The notes: generated by a model not told the origin, from the sequence alone. A DNA stretch of 64,000 nt from Rubrivivax sp. (GCA_030681795.1 JAUXRG010000048.1:1-64000); one strand, 5' to 3'; shown: positions 1 through 8,280, counted from the stretch's first letter. Translations and numbers: made by a program.

Positions 1-134
1 ACCTGGCCGAGGTGCAATACCGCTTCAACCGGCGCTACGACTTGCGCTCGATCCTCGGCCGGCTCGTGCGAGCTGCCGTGGCTACGCCGCCGCAGCCGGA
101 GATGGTCATTCGTGGCGCTGAGCTTCATTGCTAA
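1..134 (+). CDS. IS1595-family (ISXO2-like) transposase, C-terminal end only
   Basis: The reading frame is open from base 3 to a TAA at 132-134 and gives the last 43 residues of a protein whose start lies outside the window. The segment AEVQYRFNRRYDL followed by a basic helix and a TPPQPE stretch matches the C-terminal end of ISXO2-like (IS1595 family) DDE transposases, which end in a conserved YRFNRR motif. No terminal inverted repeat can be recognised after the stop, and the rarA start codon follows only 12 nt later, so the right end of the element seems to be missing. Whether the rest of the transposase is intact cannot be seen. Confidence 0.7.
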   Translation, partial: LAEVQYRFNRRYDLRSILGRLVRAAVATPPQPEMVIRGAELHC

Positions 135-146
135 TCAGGAGCAGTC

Positions 147-1469
147 ATGCCCACGCAGGATGCCCTGTTCGCTGACGCCGCGCCGCCATCCGCCGGGGCA
201 GTGCCCCTGGCGGAGAGGTTGCGTCCGCAGCAGCTGGACGATGTGGTCGGCCAGCGCCACCTGCTGGAGCCGGGGCGGCCGCTGCGCGTGGCCTACGAGA
301 CGGGCCGCCTGCCGTCGATGATCCTCTGGGGCCCGCCGGGCGTGGGCAAGACCACGCTGGCGCGGCTGCTGGCCGGCGCTACCGGGGCGCACTTCATCGT
401 GCTGTCGGCCGTGTTGGCGGGCGTGAAGGACATCCGCGAGGCCGTCGAGCAGGCCCAGGCGCTGCGCCGCAGCGCCCGCGCCACGGTGGTCTTCGTCGAT
501 GAAGTGCACCGCTTCAACAAGGCCCAGCAGGACGCCTTTCTGCCGCACGTGGAGGCGGGCCTGTTCAGCTTCATCGGGGCGACCACCGAGAACCCGTCCT
601 TCGAGGTCAATTCCGCGTTGTTGTCGCGCGCCACCGTGCACGTGCTCAAGCCGCTGGATGACGCCGAACTGGGCGAGCTGCTGGCGCGTGCCCAGGCCCT
701 GCTGGCCGCACCGCCGTTGACCGAGGCGGCGCGCGGCCGTCTGGTCGAGCACGCCGACGGCGACGCCCGTCGCCTGCTCAATGCCTACGAAAATCTGGTG
801 GCGGCCCAGCCCGGGGCCGGCGAGCTGGACGAGGCCCGTCTCGAAGCCACCCTGGGTGAACTGCTGCGGCGTGGTGACAAGGGCGGCGATGTCTTCTACG
901 ACACCATCTCGGCGCTGCACAAATCGGTGCGCGGTTCCGACCCCGACGCCGCGCTGTACTGGCTGGCGCGGCTGCTGGACGCCGGCGCGGACCCGCGTTA
1001 CGCGGCGCGCCGCCTGGTGCGCATGGCCAGCGAAGACATCTGCCTGGCCGACCCGCGGGCGCTGCGCCTGGCGCTGGACGCCGCCGAAGTCTTCGAGCGC
1101 CTGGGCTCGCCCGAAGGCGAACTGGCCCTGGCGCAAGCGGCGGTCTACCTGGCCGTGGCGCCGAAGTCCAACGCCGTCTACAAGGCCTGGAACGCGGTGC
1201 GCGAGCGGGTGCGCGTCGACGGCTCGCGTGCCGTGCCCATGCACTTGCGTAACGCCCAAACGAAGCTGATGCAGGGCCTGGGCCATGGCGCCGGTTACCG
1301 CTATGCGCACGACGAAGCCGGCGGCTACGCCGCGGGCGAGAGCTACCTGCCCGATGGCATGCAGGGCGTGCGTTTCTATGAGCCCGTGGATCGCGGGCTG
1401 GAACAGCGCATCGGCCAGCGGCTGGCTGAACTGCGCGAGAGCGACGACGCGGCGAACAAGCCTCGGTGA
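147..1469 (+). CDS. rarA: Replication-associated recombination protein A (AAA+ ATPase)
   Basis: RarA/MgsA is a clamp-loader-like AAA+ ATPase acting at stalled replication forks and at single-stranded/double-stranded DNA junctions. The 440-residue protein has the family's usual length. The N-terminal LAERLRPQQLDDVVGQ segment is typical, Walker A is GPPGVGKTT at about residues 62-70, Walker B is VVFVDEVHRF near 114-123, and sensor 1 is GATTENPSFEVN near 144-155. The C-terminal half is the helical MgsA/RarA tetramerisation region. The ATG at 147 is preceded by AGGAG-like sequence at 137-141. It lies just downstream of the transposase tail, so its promoter may lie in or beyond the mobile element. 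Confidence 0.95.
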   Translation: MPTQDALFADAAPPSAGAVPLAERLRPQQLDDVVGQRHLLEPGRPLRVAYETGRLPSMILWGPPGVGKTTLARLLAGATGAHFIVLSAVLAGVKDIREAVEQAQALRRSARATVVFVDEVHRFNKAQQDAFLPHVEAGLFSFIGATTENPSFEVNSALLSRATVHVLKPLDDAELGELLARAQALLAAPPLTEAARGRLVEHADGDARRLLNAYENLVAAQPGAGELDEARLEATLGELLRRGDKGGDVFYDTISALHKSVRGSDPDAALYWLARLLDAGADPRYAARRLVRMASEDICLADPRALRLALDAAEVFERLGSPEGELALAQAAVYLAVAPKSNAVYKAWNAVRERVRVDGSRAVPMHLRNAQTKLMQGLGHGAGYRYAHDEAGGYAAGESYLPDGMQGVRFYEPVDRGLEQRIGQRLAELRESDDAANKPR

Positions 1470-1542
1470 CGGCGGCCCGCGGCAGCGATTCGTGCGGGCG
1501 CAAAGGGGGTTACCCCGGCAGGATTCACCACGCTGCGCAAAT

Positions 1543-1636
1543 TACAATGCCGCCGCATCGCCGCCTTGCCCGGGCCGGCAGGGGTGGCAAGGCTAGGTCC
1601 TTGCCTGAGTTCTCCTTGCCACGGGCGCCGTGGCAA
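1543..1636 (+). promoter_or_regulatory. Leader of the liv operon with -10-like hexamer and competing stem-loops
   Basis: The 183-bp gap before livH contains a TACAAT hexamer at 1543-1548, a plausible -10 without a clear -35. Downstream, GCCTTGCC (1563-1570) pairs with GGCAAGGC (1586-1593). The same GGCAAGG can pair instead with CCTTGCC at 1599-1605. A third element, TTGCCACGG (1616-1624) with CCGTGGCAA (1628-1636), forms a 9-bp stem with a 3-nt loop. That stem ends two bases before the GGAGA ribosome-binding site (1639-1643). The hairpins are seen in sequence; a regulatory role is inference. Confidence 0.4.
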
Positions 1637-1652
1637 CCGGAGACCCCATTCG

Positions 1653-2576
1653 ATGGAAACATTCTTCCAGCAGCTCATCAACGGCCTGGTGTTGGGCAGC
1701 ATGTACGCGCTGGTGGCGCTGGGCTACACGATGGTGTACGGCATCATCAATCTCATCAACTTCGCCCACGGCGAGGTATTGATGGTGGGCGCGCTGACCA
1801 GCTGGACCGTGGTCTCGGCCTTGGCCGATTCAGGGCTGCCGGGCTGGTTGATCATGCTCATCTCGCTGGTCTGCGCCATCGTCGTTTGCGCGGCGTTGAA
1901 CTTCAGCATCGAAAAGCTCGCCTATCGCCCGCTGCGCGATGCACCGCGGCTGGCTCCGCTGATCACCGCCATGGGCATGAGCCTGTTGCTGCAGACCCTG
2001 GCCATGATCATCTGGAAGCCCAAACCCAAGCCCTACCCGCTGCTGCTGCCCACCGAGCCCATCAACCTCGGCGGGCCGGTGATCAGCGTCACGCAGTGCC
2101 TCATCCTGGGCCTGACGGTGGTGGTGCTGGCCGCGCTGATGTACCTGGTGAACCGCACCAAGCTCGGCCGCGCGATGCGTGCCACCGCCGAGAACCCCCG
2201 CGTGGCCGCGCTGATGGGTGTGCGCCCTGACTTCGTCATCTCGGCCACCTTCGTCATTGGCGCGGCGCTGGCAGCGGTGGCCGGTGTGATGTGGGCGGCC
2301 AACTACGGCACGGTGCAGCATTCGATGGGTTTCCTGCCCGGGCTGAAAGCCTTCACGGCGGCCGTGCTCGGTGGCATCGGCAACCTCGGCGGGGCGGTGG
2401 TCGGCGGCATCCTGCTGGGCCTGGTGGAAGCCCTGGGTGCGGGCTACCTGGGCGCCCTGACCGGGGGCGTGCTGGGCAGCCAGTACTCCGACATCTTCGC
2501 CTTCCTGGCGCTCATCCTGGTGCTCACGCTGCGGCCTGCGGGCCTGCTGGGCGAGCGCGTCGCCGACCGCGCCTGA
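1653..2576 (+). CDS. livH: Branched-chain amino acid ABC transporter permease LivH
   Basis: Inner-membrane permease of a HAAT-family ABC importer for leucine, isoleucine, valine or related amphipathic amino acids. The 307-residue protein begins METFFQQLINGLVLGSMYAL, the standard LivH opening, and has about eight hydrophobic segments plus the conserved EAA-like loop around RAMRATAENPRVAALMGV. The start at 1653 is preferred over the in-frame ATG at 1566 because it matches the family N-terminus and has GGAGA at 1639-1643. It opens a livHMGF operon with 13-bp gaps between the first three genes. No binding protein gene (livK) is visible in the window. Confidence 0.95.
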   Translation: METFFQQLINGLVLGSMYALVALGYTMVYGIINLINFAHGEVLMVGALTSWTVVSALADSGLPGWLIMLISLVCAIVVCAALNFSIEKLAYRPLRDAPRLAPLITAMGMSLLLQTLAMIIWKPKPKPYPLLLPTEPINLGGPVISVTQCLILGLTVVVLAALMYLVNRTKLGRAMRATAENPRVAALMGVRPDFVISATFVIGAALAAVAGVMWAANYGTVQHSMGFLPGLKAFTAAVLGGIGNLGGAVVGGILLGLVEALGAGYLGALTGGVLGSQYSDIFAFLALILVLTLRPAGLLGERVADRA

Positions 2577-2589
2577 AGGAGCGCTGCAC

Positions 2590-3669
2590 ATGAAGAACAA
2601 GGTCGTCGTCTTCGTCCTCAGCGCGCTGCTGCTGCTCGCACTGCCCCTGGTGGCGCAATATTTTGGCCAGGGCTGGGTGCGCATCATGGCCCTGGCGCTG
2701 CTGTACGTGCTGCTGGCCCTGGGGCTGAATATCGTGGTCGGCTACGCCGGCCTGCTCGACCTGGGCTACGTGGCCTTCTATGCGGTGGGGGCGTACATGT
2801 ATGCGCTGCTCGCCTCGCCCCACCTGATCGAGAACTTCGAGTGGATTGCGAGCGCCTTTCCCCAGGGCTTGCACGCGCCGATATGGATCGTGGTTCCGCT
2901 GGCCGCAGGGCTGGCCGCGCTGGCCGGCGTGCTGCTTGGCCTGCCGGTGCTCAAGCTGCGCGGCGACTACCTGGCCATCGTCACGCTGGGCTTCGGCGAG
3001 ATCATCCGCGTCTTCCTCAACAACCTCGAACAGCCGCTGAACATCACCAACGGCCCGCGCGGGCTGGACCGCATCGACAGCATGAACCTCTTCGGCTTCA
3101 GCTTCGGCAGGGCGCTGGACATCGGCGGCTACAGCATTTCGTCGGTGGCGCTGTACTACTACCTGTTCCTCGGCCTGGTCGTGTTCAGCGTGATCATCTG
3201 CCACCGCCTGGAGACCTCGCGCATCGGGCGCGCCTGGATGGCGATCCGCGAGGACGAGATCGCTGCCAAGGCCATGGGCATCAATACCCGCAACATGAAA
3301 CTGCTGGCCTTCGGCATGGGTGCCACCTTTGGTGGCGTCTCGGGCTCGATGTTTGCGGCCTTCCAGGGCTTCGTCTCGCCGGAGTCCTTCAGCCTCATGG
3401 AGAGCGTGATGATCGTGGCCATGGTGGTGCTGGGCGGCATGGGCCACCTGCCGGGCGTGATCCTGGGGGCCGTGATGCTGGCGGCCCTGCCCGAGGTGCT
3501 GCGCTACGTGGCCGGGCCGCTGCAGGACATGACCGGTGGCCGCCTGGATGCGTCCATCCTGCGCCAGTTGCTGATTGCCTCGGCCATGATCGCCATCATG
3601 CTGGTGCGCCCACGGGGCTTGTGGCCCGCGCGCGAGCATGGCAAGGGCGCACCGGCGCCGGTGCGCTGA
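2590..3669 (+). CDS. livM: Branched-chain amino acid ABC transporter permease LivM
   Basis: The second permease subunit, expected to form the heterodimeric membrane channel with LivH. It has 359 residues, a hydrophobic N-terminus (VVVFVLSALLLLALPLVAQY), the LivM signature LNIVVGYAGLLDLGYVAFYAVGA near residues 46-68, and the cytoplasmic EAA-type loop RAWMAIREDEIAAKAMGINT that contacts the ATPases. It starts 13 bp after livH with AAGGAG just upstream (2576-2581) and is followed 13 bp later by livG. Confidence 0.95.
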   Translation: MKNKVVVFVLSALLLLALPLVAQYFGQGWVRIMALALLYVLLALGLNIVVGYAGLLDLGYVAFYAVGAYMYALLASPHLIENFEWIASAFPQGLHAPIWIVVPLAAGLAALAGVLLGLPVLKLRGDYLAIVTLGFGEIIRVFLNNLEQPLNITNGPRGLDRIDSMNLFGFSFGRALDIGGYSISSVALYYYLFLGLVVFSVIICHRLETSRIGRAWMAIREDEIAAKAMGINTRNMKLLAFGMGATFGGVSGSMFAAFQGFVSPESFSLMESVMIVAMVVLGGMGHLPGVILGAVMLAALPEVLRYVAGPLQDMTGGRLDASILRQLLIASAMIAIMLVRPRGLWPAREHGKGAPAPVR

Positions 3670-3682
3670 GCAGGGGGGCGAG

Positions 3683-4453
3683 ATGGCACAAACTGTTCTC
3701 AAAGTGGCCGGCGTGAGCAAGCGTTTCGGTGGTCTGCAGGCGCTCTCCGACGTGGGCATGCGCATCGATGCGGGCCAGATCTACGGCCTGATCGGCCCCA
3801 ACGGCGCAGGCAAGACGACTTTTTTCAACGTCCTCACGGGCCTGTATGCGCCCGACGGCGGCAGCTTCGAGCTCGGCGGCGAGGCCTACCAGCCCACCGC
3901 GGTGCACGAGGTGGCCAAGGCGGGCATTGCGCGCACGTTCCAGAATATCCGGCTCTTCGCCGAGATGACGGCGCTGGAAAACGTGATGGTCGGCCGCCAT
4001 GTTCGCACCAGCTCGGGGCTGCTCGGCGCGGTGTTCCGCACGGCCGGCTTCAAGGCCGAAGAGGCGGCCATTGCCCAGCGCGCGCAGGAGCTGCTCGACT
4101 ACGTGGGCATCGGCAAGTACGCCGAATTCAAGGCGCGCACGCTGTCCTACGGCGACCAGCGCCGGCTGGAGATCGCCCGCGCCCTGGCCACCGACCCCAA
4201 GCTCATCGCGCTGGACGAGCCCGCCGCGGGCATGAACGCCACCGAGAAGGTGGTGTTGCGCGAACTCATAGACCGCATCCGCAAGGACGGCCGCACCATC
4301 CTGCTGATCGAGCACGACGTCAAACTGGTGATGGGCCTGTGCGACCGCGTCACCGTGCTCGACTACGGCAAGCAGATCGCCGAGGGCACGCCGGCCGAGG
4401 TGCAGCGCAACGAGAAGGTGATCGAGGCCTACCTCGGCGCCGCCAAGCATTGA
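3683..4453 (+). CDS. livG: Branched-chain amino acid ABC transporter ATP-binding protein LivG
   Basis: ATPase subunit of the Liv importer, 256 residues. It has Walker A GPNGAGKTT, a Q-loop around FQNIRLF, the LivG-type signature LSYGDQRRLEIARAL, Walker B LIALDEPAAGMN and an H-loop in LLIEHDVKLVMGLC. The C-terminus EVQRNEKVIEAYLG is typical of LivG. The ATG at 3683 follows a GGGGGGCGAG ribosome-binding region and matches the family start, so the upstream in-frame ATG at 3638 inside livM is not used. All catalytic motifs are intact, unlike in the following livF. Confidence 0.95.
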   Translation: MAQTVLKVAGVSKRFGGLQALSDVGMRIDAGQIYGLIGPNGAGKTTFFNVLTGLYAPDGGSFELGGEAYQPTAVHEVAKAGIARTFQNIRLFAEMTALENVMVGRHVRTSSGLLGAVFRTAGFKAEEAAIAQRAQELLDYVGIGKYAEFKARTLSYGDQRRLEIARALATDPKLIALDEPAAGMNATEKVVLRELIDRIRKDGRTILLIEHDVKLVMGLCDRVTVLDYGKQIAEGTPAEVQRNEKVIEAYLGAAKH

Positions 4454-4466
4454 CCAGGGCACGCCA

Positions 4467-5180
4467 ATGGCAACCAGCATGTTGAAAGTCACGGGCTTGT
4501 AGGTCGCTTACGGCGGCATCCAGGCCGTCAAGGGTGGGAGATTCGAGGTCAACCAGGGCGAACTCGTCGTCCTGATCGGGGCCAACGGCGCGGGCAAGAC
4601 CACCACGCTCAAGGCGATCACCGGCACGCAGATCATGGCCGCCGGTGCCATCGAGTTCATGGGCCGCAACATCAAGGGCCAGGGCGCCTGGGACCTCGTC
4701 GAGCAAGGCCTGGTGATGGTGCCCGAGGGCCGCGGCGTGTTCTCGCGCATGACGATCACCGAGAACCTGCAGATGGGTGCCTTCGTGCGCGACGACGGCG
4801 AGATCGATGCCGACATCGAAATGGTCTTCGGCATCTTCCCCCGTCTGAAGGAGCGGCGCGCCCAGCTGGCGGGCACGCTGAGTGGCGGCGAACAGCAGAT
4901 GCTGGCCATGGGCCGTGCGCTGATGGCGCGGCCCAAGGTGCTGCTCATGGACGAGCCCTCGATGGGCCTGAGCCCGCTCATGGTGGACAAGATCTTCGAA
5001 GTCGTGGCCGATATCCACAGCCGGGGCACCACCGTGCTGCTGGTGGAGCAGAACGCCAGTCGGGCGCTGGGCCTGGCCGACCGCGGCTATGTCATGGATT
5101 CGGGCGAGATCACCATGAGCGGCGAGGCCAAGGCGCTGCTGGCCGACCCCAAGGTGAGGGCGGCGTACCTGGGCGAGTGA
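4467..5180 (+). pseudogene. livF: Branched-chain amino acid ABC transporter ATP-binding protein LivF with an in-frame amber codon
   Basis: The frame from ATG 4467 encodes a 237-residue LivF with Walker A GANGAGKTT, signature LSGGEQQMLAMGRAL and Walker B LLMDEPSMGLSP. Codon 12, at 4500-4502, is TAG. LivF proteins usually have Gln, Lys or another polar residue there, and CAG to TAG is one transition. The nearby KGGRFEV differs slightly from the usual KGV-F-V. The first downstream in-frame ATG (4635) lies beyond Walker A, so reinitiation there could not give an active ATPase. The rest of the frame is well conserved, so this is a very recent nonsense mutation, a suppressed codon or a base-call error. 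If real, the transporter would have only LivG. Confidence 0.8.
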
Positions 5181-5184
5181 GCCG

Positions 5185-5201
5185 CCCGGCACCCTGCCGG
5201 G
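5185..5201. terminator. Stem-loop between convergent livF and the Bug gene
   Basis: CCCGGCA (5185-5191) and TGCCGGG (5195-5201) form a 7-bp, all but one G-C, stem with a CCC loop directly after the livF stop. There is no T-tract on either strand, so it may be a weak bidirectional terminator or an mRNA 3' stabiliser for the two converging transcripts. Confidence 0.4.
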
Positions 5202-5222
5202 TCGCGCCGCCGCCGGGCCAGC

Positions 5223-6212
5223 TCAATCGGCCTTGGCACCCGAGGCGGTCACCACCGCACGGTACTTCTGCAGTTCGCTGCGCACGAAGGTGGAGAACTG
5301 CTCCGGGCTGGTCGGCGAGGGCTCGGCCATGAGCAGGGCCAGGCGGGACTTCACCTCGGGTGAACCCAGGGCCTCGACAAAGGCCTTGTTGAGCCTGGCC
5401 GTGGTGTCCGCGGGCAAGCCGGCCGGCGCGAAGATCCCGAACCAGGTGCTGATATCGAAGCCGCTCAAGCCCAGCGCCGCCCCGGCCTCGGCCACCGTGG
5501 GCACCTCGGGCATGGCGCTGGCGCGTCGGCGGGTGGTCACGGCCAGCGCCTTGAGCTTGCCGCTCCTGATGTTGGCCGATGCGGCCGCGAGGTTGTCGAA
5601 GTTGAAATCGACCTGCCCGCCGAGCAACGCCAGCTGCGCCGGCGCGGCGCCGGCATAGGGGATGTGCACGACAAACAGCCCGGCTTGCGACTTGAACATC
5701 TCGCCCGCCAGGTGCCCCGCGCTGCCGTTGCCACCGCTGCCGTAGTTCAGGCGGCCCGGGTGCTTGCGTGCATAGGCCACCAGATCGGCCAGCGAGTGGA
5801 TCGATAGCCGTGCTGCGGCCTCGGCATTCATCACCAGCACGTTGGGCACCTGCGCCACCAGCGTGATGGGCGTGAAGTCACGAATCGGGTCGTAGGGCAG
5901 CTTGCTGTACAGCCAGGGGTTGATGGCATGGGTGGCCACGGCGCCCATCACCAGCGTGCTGCCGTCCGGGGCAGCCTTGGCGGCCAGGTCGGCGCCCAGG
6001 TTGCCGCCGGCCCCGGGGCGGTTCTCCACCACCACCGAACCCAGGCTGTCCTTCACGCGCTCGGCCAGCACGCGCGCGCTGATATCCAGCGGGCCACCAG
6101 GCGGGTAGGGCACGATGAGGCGCACGGGCTTGCCCTGCGCCTGGGCGGAAGAGGCAGCGAACAGGGCGAGTGCAGCGCTGGCAACGATCAGCGTATGGCG
6201 GCGGTTGGGCAT
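5223..6212 (-). CDS. Tripartite tricarboxylate transporter (Bug/TctC) substrate-binding protein
   Basis: Periplasmic solute-binding protein of the Bug family, usually binding carboxylates for a TctAB-type permease. It has 329 residues including a signal peptide (RRHTLIVASAALALFAAS, probable cleavage after AQA near residue 25). The mature start KPVRLIVPYPPGGPLDISAR contains the PPGG loop typical of Bug proteins. The start at 6212 is chosen because it begins with the signal peptide; the longer frame to 6362 lacks one. No TctA/TctB genes are adjacent, as is common for the many orphan Bug genes of Burkholderiales, so the ligand is unknown. Confidence 0.9.
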   Translation of the reverse strand: MPNRRHTLIVASAALALFAASSAQAQGKPVRLIVPYPPGGPLDISARVLAERVKDSLGSVVVENRPGAGGNLGADLAAKAAPDGSTLVMGAVATHAINPWLYSKLPYDPIRDFTPITLVAQVPNVLVMNAEAAARLSIHSLADLVAYARKHPGRLNYGSGGNGSAGHLAGEMFKSQAGLFVVHIPYAGAAPAQLALLGGQVDFNFDNLAAASANIRSGKLKALAVTTRRRASAMPEVPTVAEAGAALGLSGFDISTWFGIFAPAGLPADTTARLNKAFVEALGSPEVKSRLALLMAEPSPTSPEQFSTFVRSELQKYRAVVTASGAKAD

Positions 6213-6234
6213 GGAATTCCTCGCGTGTGGGTGT

Positions 6235-7275
6235 TCAGGCTGCGGCCAGCTTGTCGGCCGCGGAGGTAAAGGAATCGGCGTAGAACTCTTCCTCCGGCAG
6301 TCGGCACTGGCTGATGAAGTCGCGCTGCGCAGCGTCCACCATCGCCGGCACGCCGCAGGCATACACCTGGTGGCCGCCGAGATCGGGCCAGTCGGCCATC
6401 ACGGCCTGGTGGACGAAGCCCGTGCGTCCGCTCCAGGCTTCGCCGCTGTCGGCCTCGGAGAGTACCGGCACGTAGCGCAGCAGCGGCCACTCGGCGGCCA
6501 CCTGCTCGCACCATTCGTGCTGGTAGAGGTCGGCCCGGTGGCGGCCACCCCAGTACAGCACCACGTCGCGAGCGATGGCCCGGTGCCGCATGTGCTCGAC
6601 GATCGCCTTGATCGGTGCGAACCCCGTGCCGCTGGCCAGCAGGATGATCGGCTTGGTGGAGTCCTCGCGCAGGAAGAAACTGCCGAACGGGCCTTCGATG
6701 CGCAGGATGTCCCTGTCCTTCATCGCCGTGAAGACATGGTCGGTAAACCGGCCGCCGGGCAGGTGCCGGATGTGCAGTTCGATGGCCGGCGGGCTGCCCA
6801 GGTCGTGCGGCGCGGTGGCCATGCTGTAGCTGCGCCGCTCGCCGCCCTGCAGGATGAATTCGACATACTGCCCGGCGCGGTATTGCAGGTTCTGGTTCGC
6901 CGGCAACTGCAGCCGCACGATGGCCACGTCGCTGGCGGCCCGGGCAATCGAGATGACGCGGCTGGGCAGCTTGAGCACCGGGAAGTCGCCCGCGCCGGGC
7001 ACGCTGCGGGCCTCGATTACGCAATCGGTCTGGGGCCGGGCGCAGCAGGTCAGGATCAGCCCCGCGGCCTCCTCTTCGGTGGACAGGGCCTTGGTCTGGT
7101 GCGGGCCATGCGTGACGCGCCCTTCGAGCAGCCGGCTCTTGCACGAACCGCAGGCGCCGTCGCGGCAGCCGTAGGGCAGGCCGACGCCCTGGCGGATGGC
7201 CGCGGCCAGGATGGCTTCGTCGCTGTCGACGGTGAATGCCCGCTCGGCGGGCTTCAGGGTGATGTGAAAGCTCAT
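6235..7275 (-). CDS. Ferredoxin-type [2Fe-2S] flavin reductase (CDP-6-deoxyglucoseen reductase-like)
   Basis: A 346-residue electron-transfer protein with three modules. The first is an N-terminal plant-type [2Fe-2S] ferredoxin domain (Cys37, Cys42 and Cys45 in CRDGACGSC, fourth Cys near 77). The second is an FAD-binding barrel with RSYSMA near 139-144. The third is an NAD(P)-binding domain starting at LLASGTGFAPIKAI. The order matches the AscD-like reductases annotated as CDP-6-deoxy-delta-3,4-glucoseen reductase in Burkholderiales, and the oxygenase reductases of the same superfamily. No partner oxygenase or deoxysugar genes are nearby, so the electron acceptor is unknown. It is divergent from the SDR gene at 7366. 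Confidence 0.85.
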   Translation of the reverse strand: MSFHITLKPAERAFTVDSDEAILAAAIRQGVGLPYGCRDGACGSCKSRLLEGRVTHGPHQTKALSTEEEAAGLILTCCARPQTDCVIEARSVPGAGDFPVLKLPSRVISIARAASDVAIVRLQLPANQNLQYRAGQYVEFILQGGERRSYSMATAPHDLGSPPAIELHIRHLPGGRFTDHVFTAMKDRDILRIEGPFGSFFLREDSTKPIILLASGTGFAPIKAIVEHMRHRAIARDVVLYWGGRHRADLYQHEWCEQVAAEWPLLRYVPVLSEADSGEAWSGRTGFVHQAVMADWPDLGGHQVYACGVPAMVDAAQRDFISQCRLPEEEFYADSFTSAADKLAAA

Positions 7276-7316
7276 GGGAAGGTGGGCAATGCAGGGGCAC
7301 GTAGACTCGACCGCGA

Positions 7317-7341
7317 ATTGTGCCCGGCCTTGGCCAAGGCC
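7317..7341. promoter_or_regulatory. Divergent promoter region with a perfect 16-bp palindrome
   Basis: Between the divergent reductase and SDR genes lies the self-complementary GGCCTTGGCCAAGGCC at 7326-7341. It abuts ATTGTG at 7317-7322, which reads CACAAT on the minus strand and would serve as a -10 for the reductase gene (leader about 35 nt). A dyad next to a promoter is what a dimeric regulator binds, but no regulator gene is adjacent. Confidence 0.35.
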
Positions 7342-7365
7342 TCACTTTGGATCCGCAGCCTCGCC

Positions 7366-8280
7366 ATGACCTCGCCCTGTGCTCGCGCCCGCCGCCCCAC
7401 GCTGCTCATCGTCGGTTGCGGTGAAGTCGGGCGGCGCATCCTGAAAACGTTGTCGCCGGGCTGGCGCGTGCTGGCCCTGACCACCACCGCAGTCCAAGGC
7501 GCCACATTGCGCGCGCTAGGCGCCGTGCCCCTGGTGGGCGACCTGGACGACGCCACCACGCTGGGCCGCCTGGGGGCGCTGGCCGATGCCGTGCTGCACC
7601 TCGCACCGCCGCCAGCGCAGGGCCAGACCGACTCGCGCACGCGGGCACTGGTGCGGGCGCTGGCGCGCGGCGGCCGCGTGCGCAGGCTGGTCTACGCCAG
7701 CACCAGTGGCGTCTATGGCGACTGCGCGGGGATGCGCCTCGACGAGACGCGGGCCCTGAACCCCGCCACCGACCGGGCCCGGCGGCGCGCCGATGCGGAG
7801 GCCCAACTGCGTTGGTACGGCCGCCGATCCGGCGTGCGGGTGTCCATCCTGCGCGTCCCGGGCATCTACGCGCTCGACCGCCCCGGGGGCGACCCGCGGG
7901 AGAGGCTGGCGCGCGGCACACCCGTGCTGGCCGATGCCGACGATGTGTTCACCAACCACATCCACGCCGACGATCTGGCCCGCGCTTGCGTGGCGGCGCT
8001 CGGACGCGGTGCGCCGCAGCGCGTCTACCACGCCAGCGACGACACCGAGATGAAGATGGGCGAGTACTTCGATCTCGCGGCGGCCTTGTGGGGGTTGCCG
8101 CGCCCGCCTCGGCTCACGCGAGACCAGGCGCGCCTCCAGCTCAGCCCGCTGATGCTGAGCTTCATGGGCGAATCGCGGCGCCTGGACAACCGTCGCCTCA
8201 AAACAGAACTGCGTCTGCGCCTGCGCTACCCGACGGTGCGCGAAGGGCTTCAGCGCCTGCGCCTGCCGAACGGCGGGTGA
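7366..8280 (+). CDS. NAD-dependent epimerase/dehydratase (extended SDR) family protein
   Basis: A 304-residue Rossmann-fold protein. The dinucleotide-binding motif near the N-terminus is LLIVGCGEVGRRI (GxGxxG). The active-site region STSGVYGDCAG carries the Ser/Tyr pair in a shortened SGVYG form common in YeeZ/YfcH-like sugar-nucleotide epimerase homologues. The Lys of a classical YxxxK is not obvious. The start at 7366 is chosen because the upstream extension of this frame is out-of-frame coding on the opposite strand. The substrate cannot be predicted. Its 3' end overlaps the convergent rhomboid gene by 31 bp. Confidence 0.8.
   Translation: MTSPCARARRPTLLIVGCGEVGRRILKTLSPGWRVLALTTTAVQGATLRALGAVPLVGDLDDATTLGRLGALADAVLHLAPPPAQGQTDSRTRALVRALARGGRVRRLVYASTSGVYGDCAGMRLDETRALNPATDRARRRADAEAQLRWYGRRSGVRVSILRVPGIYALDRPGGDPRERLARGTPVLADADDVFTNHIHADDLARACVAALGRGAPQRVYHASDDTEMKMGEYFDLAAALWGLPRPPRLTRDQARLQLSPLMLSFMGESRRLDNRRLKTELRLRLRYPTVREGLQRLRLPNGG

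Noticed and set aside
3810..3830. The T-run (GACTTTTTTCAAC) in livG as a terminator
   Set aside because: It lies inside the Walker A/helix coding region of livG with no stem before it.
4635..5180. A shortened LivF starting at the internal ATG 4635
   Set aside because: It would lack Walker A and the N-terminal third of the ABC fold, so it cannot be the functional gene. The conserved frame extends back to 4467 across the TAG.
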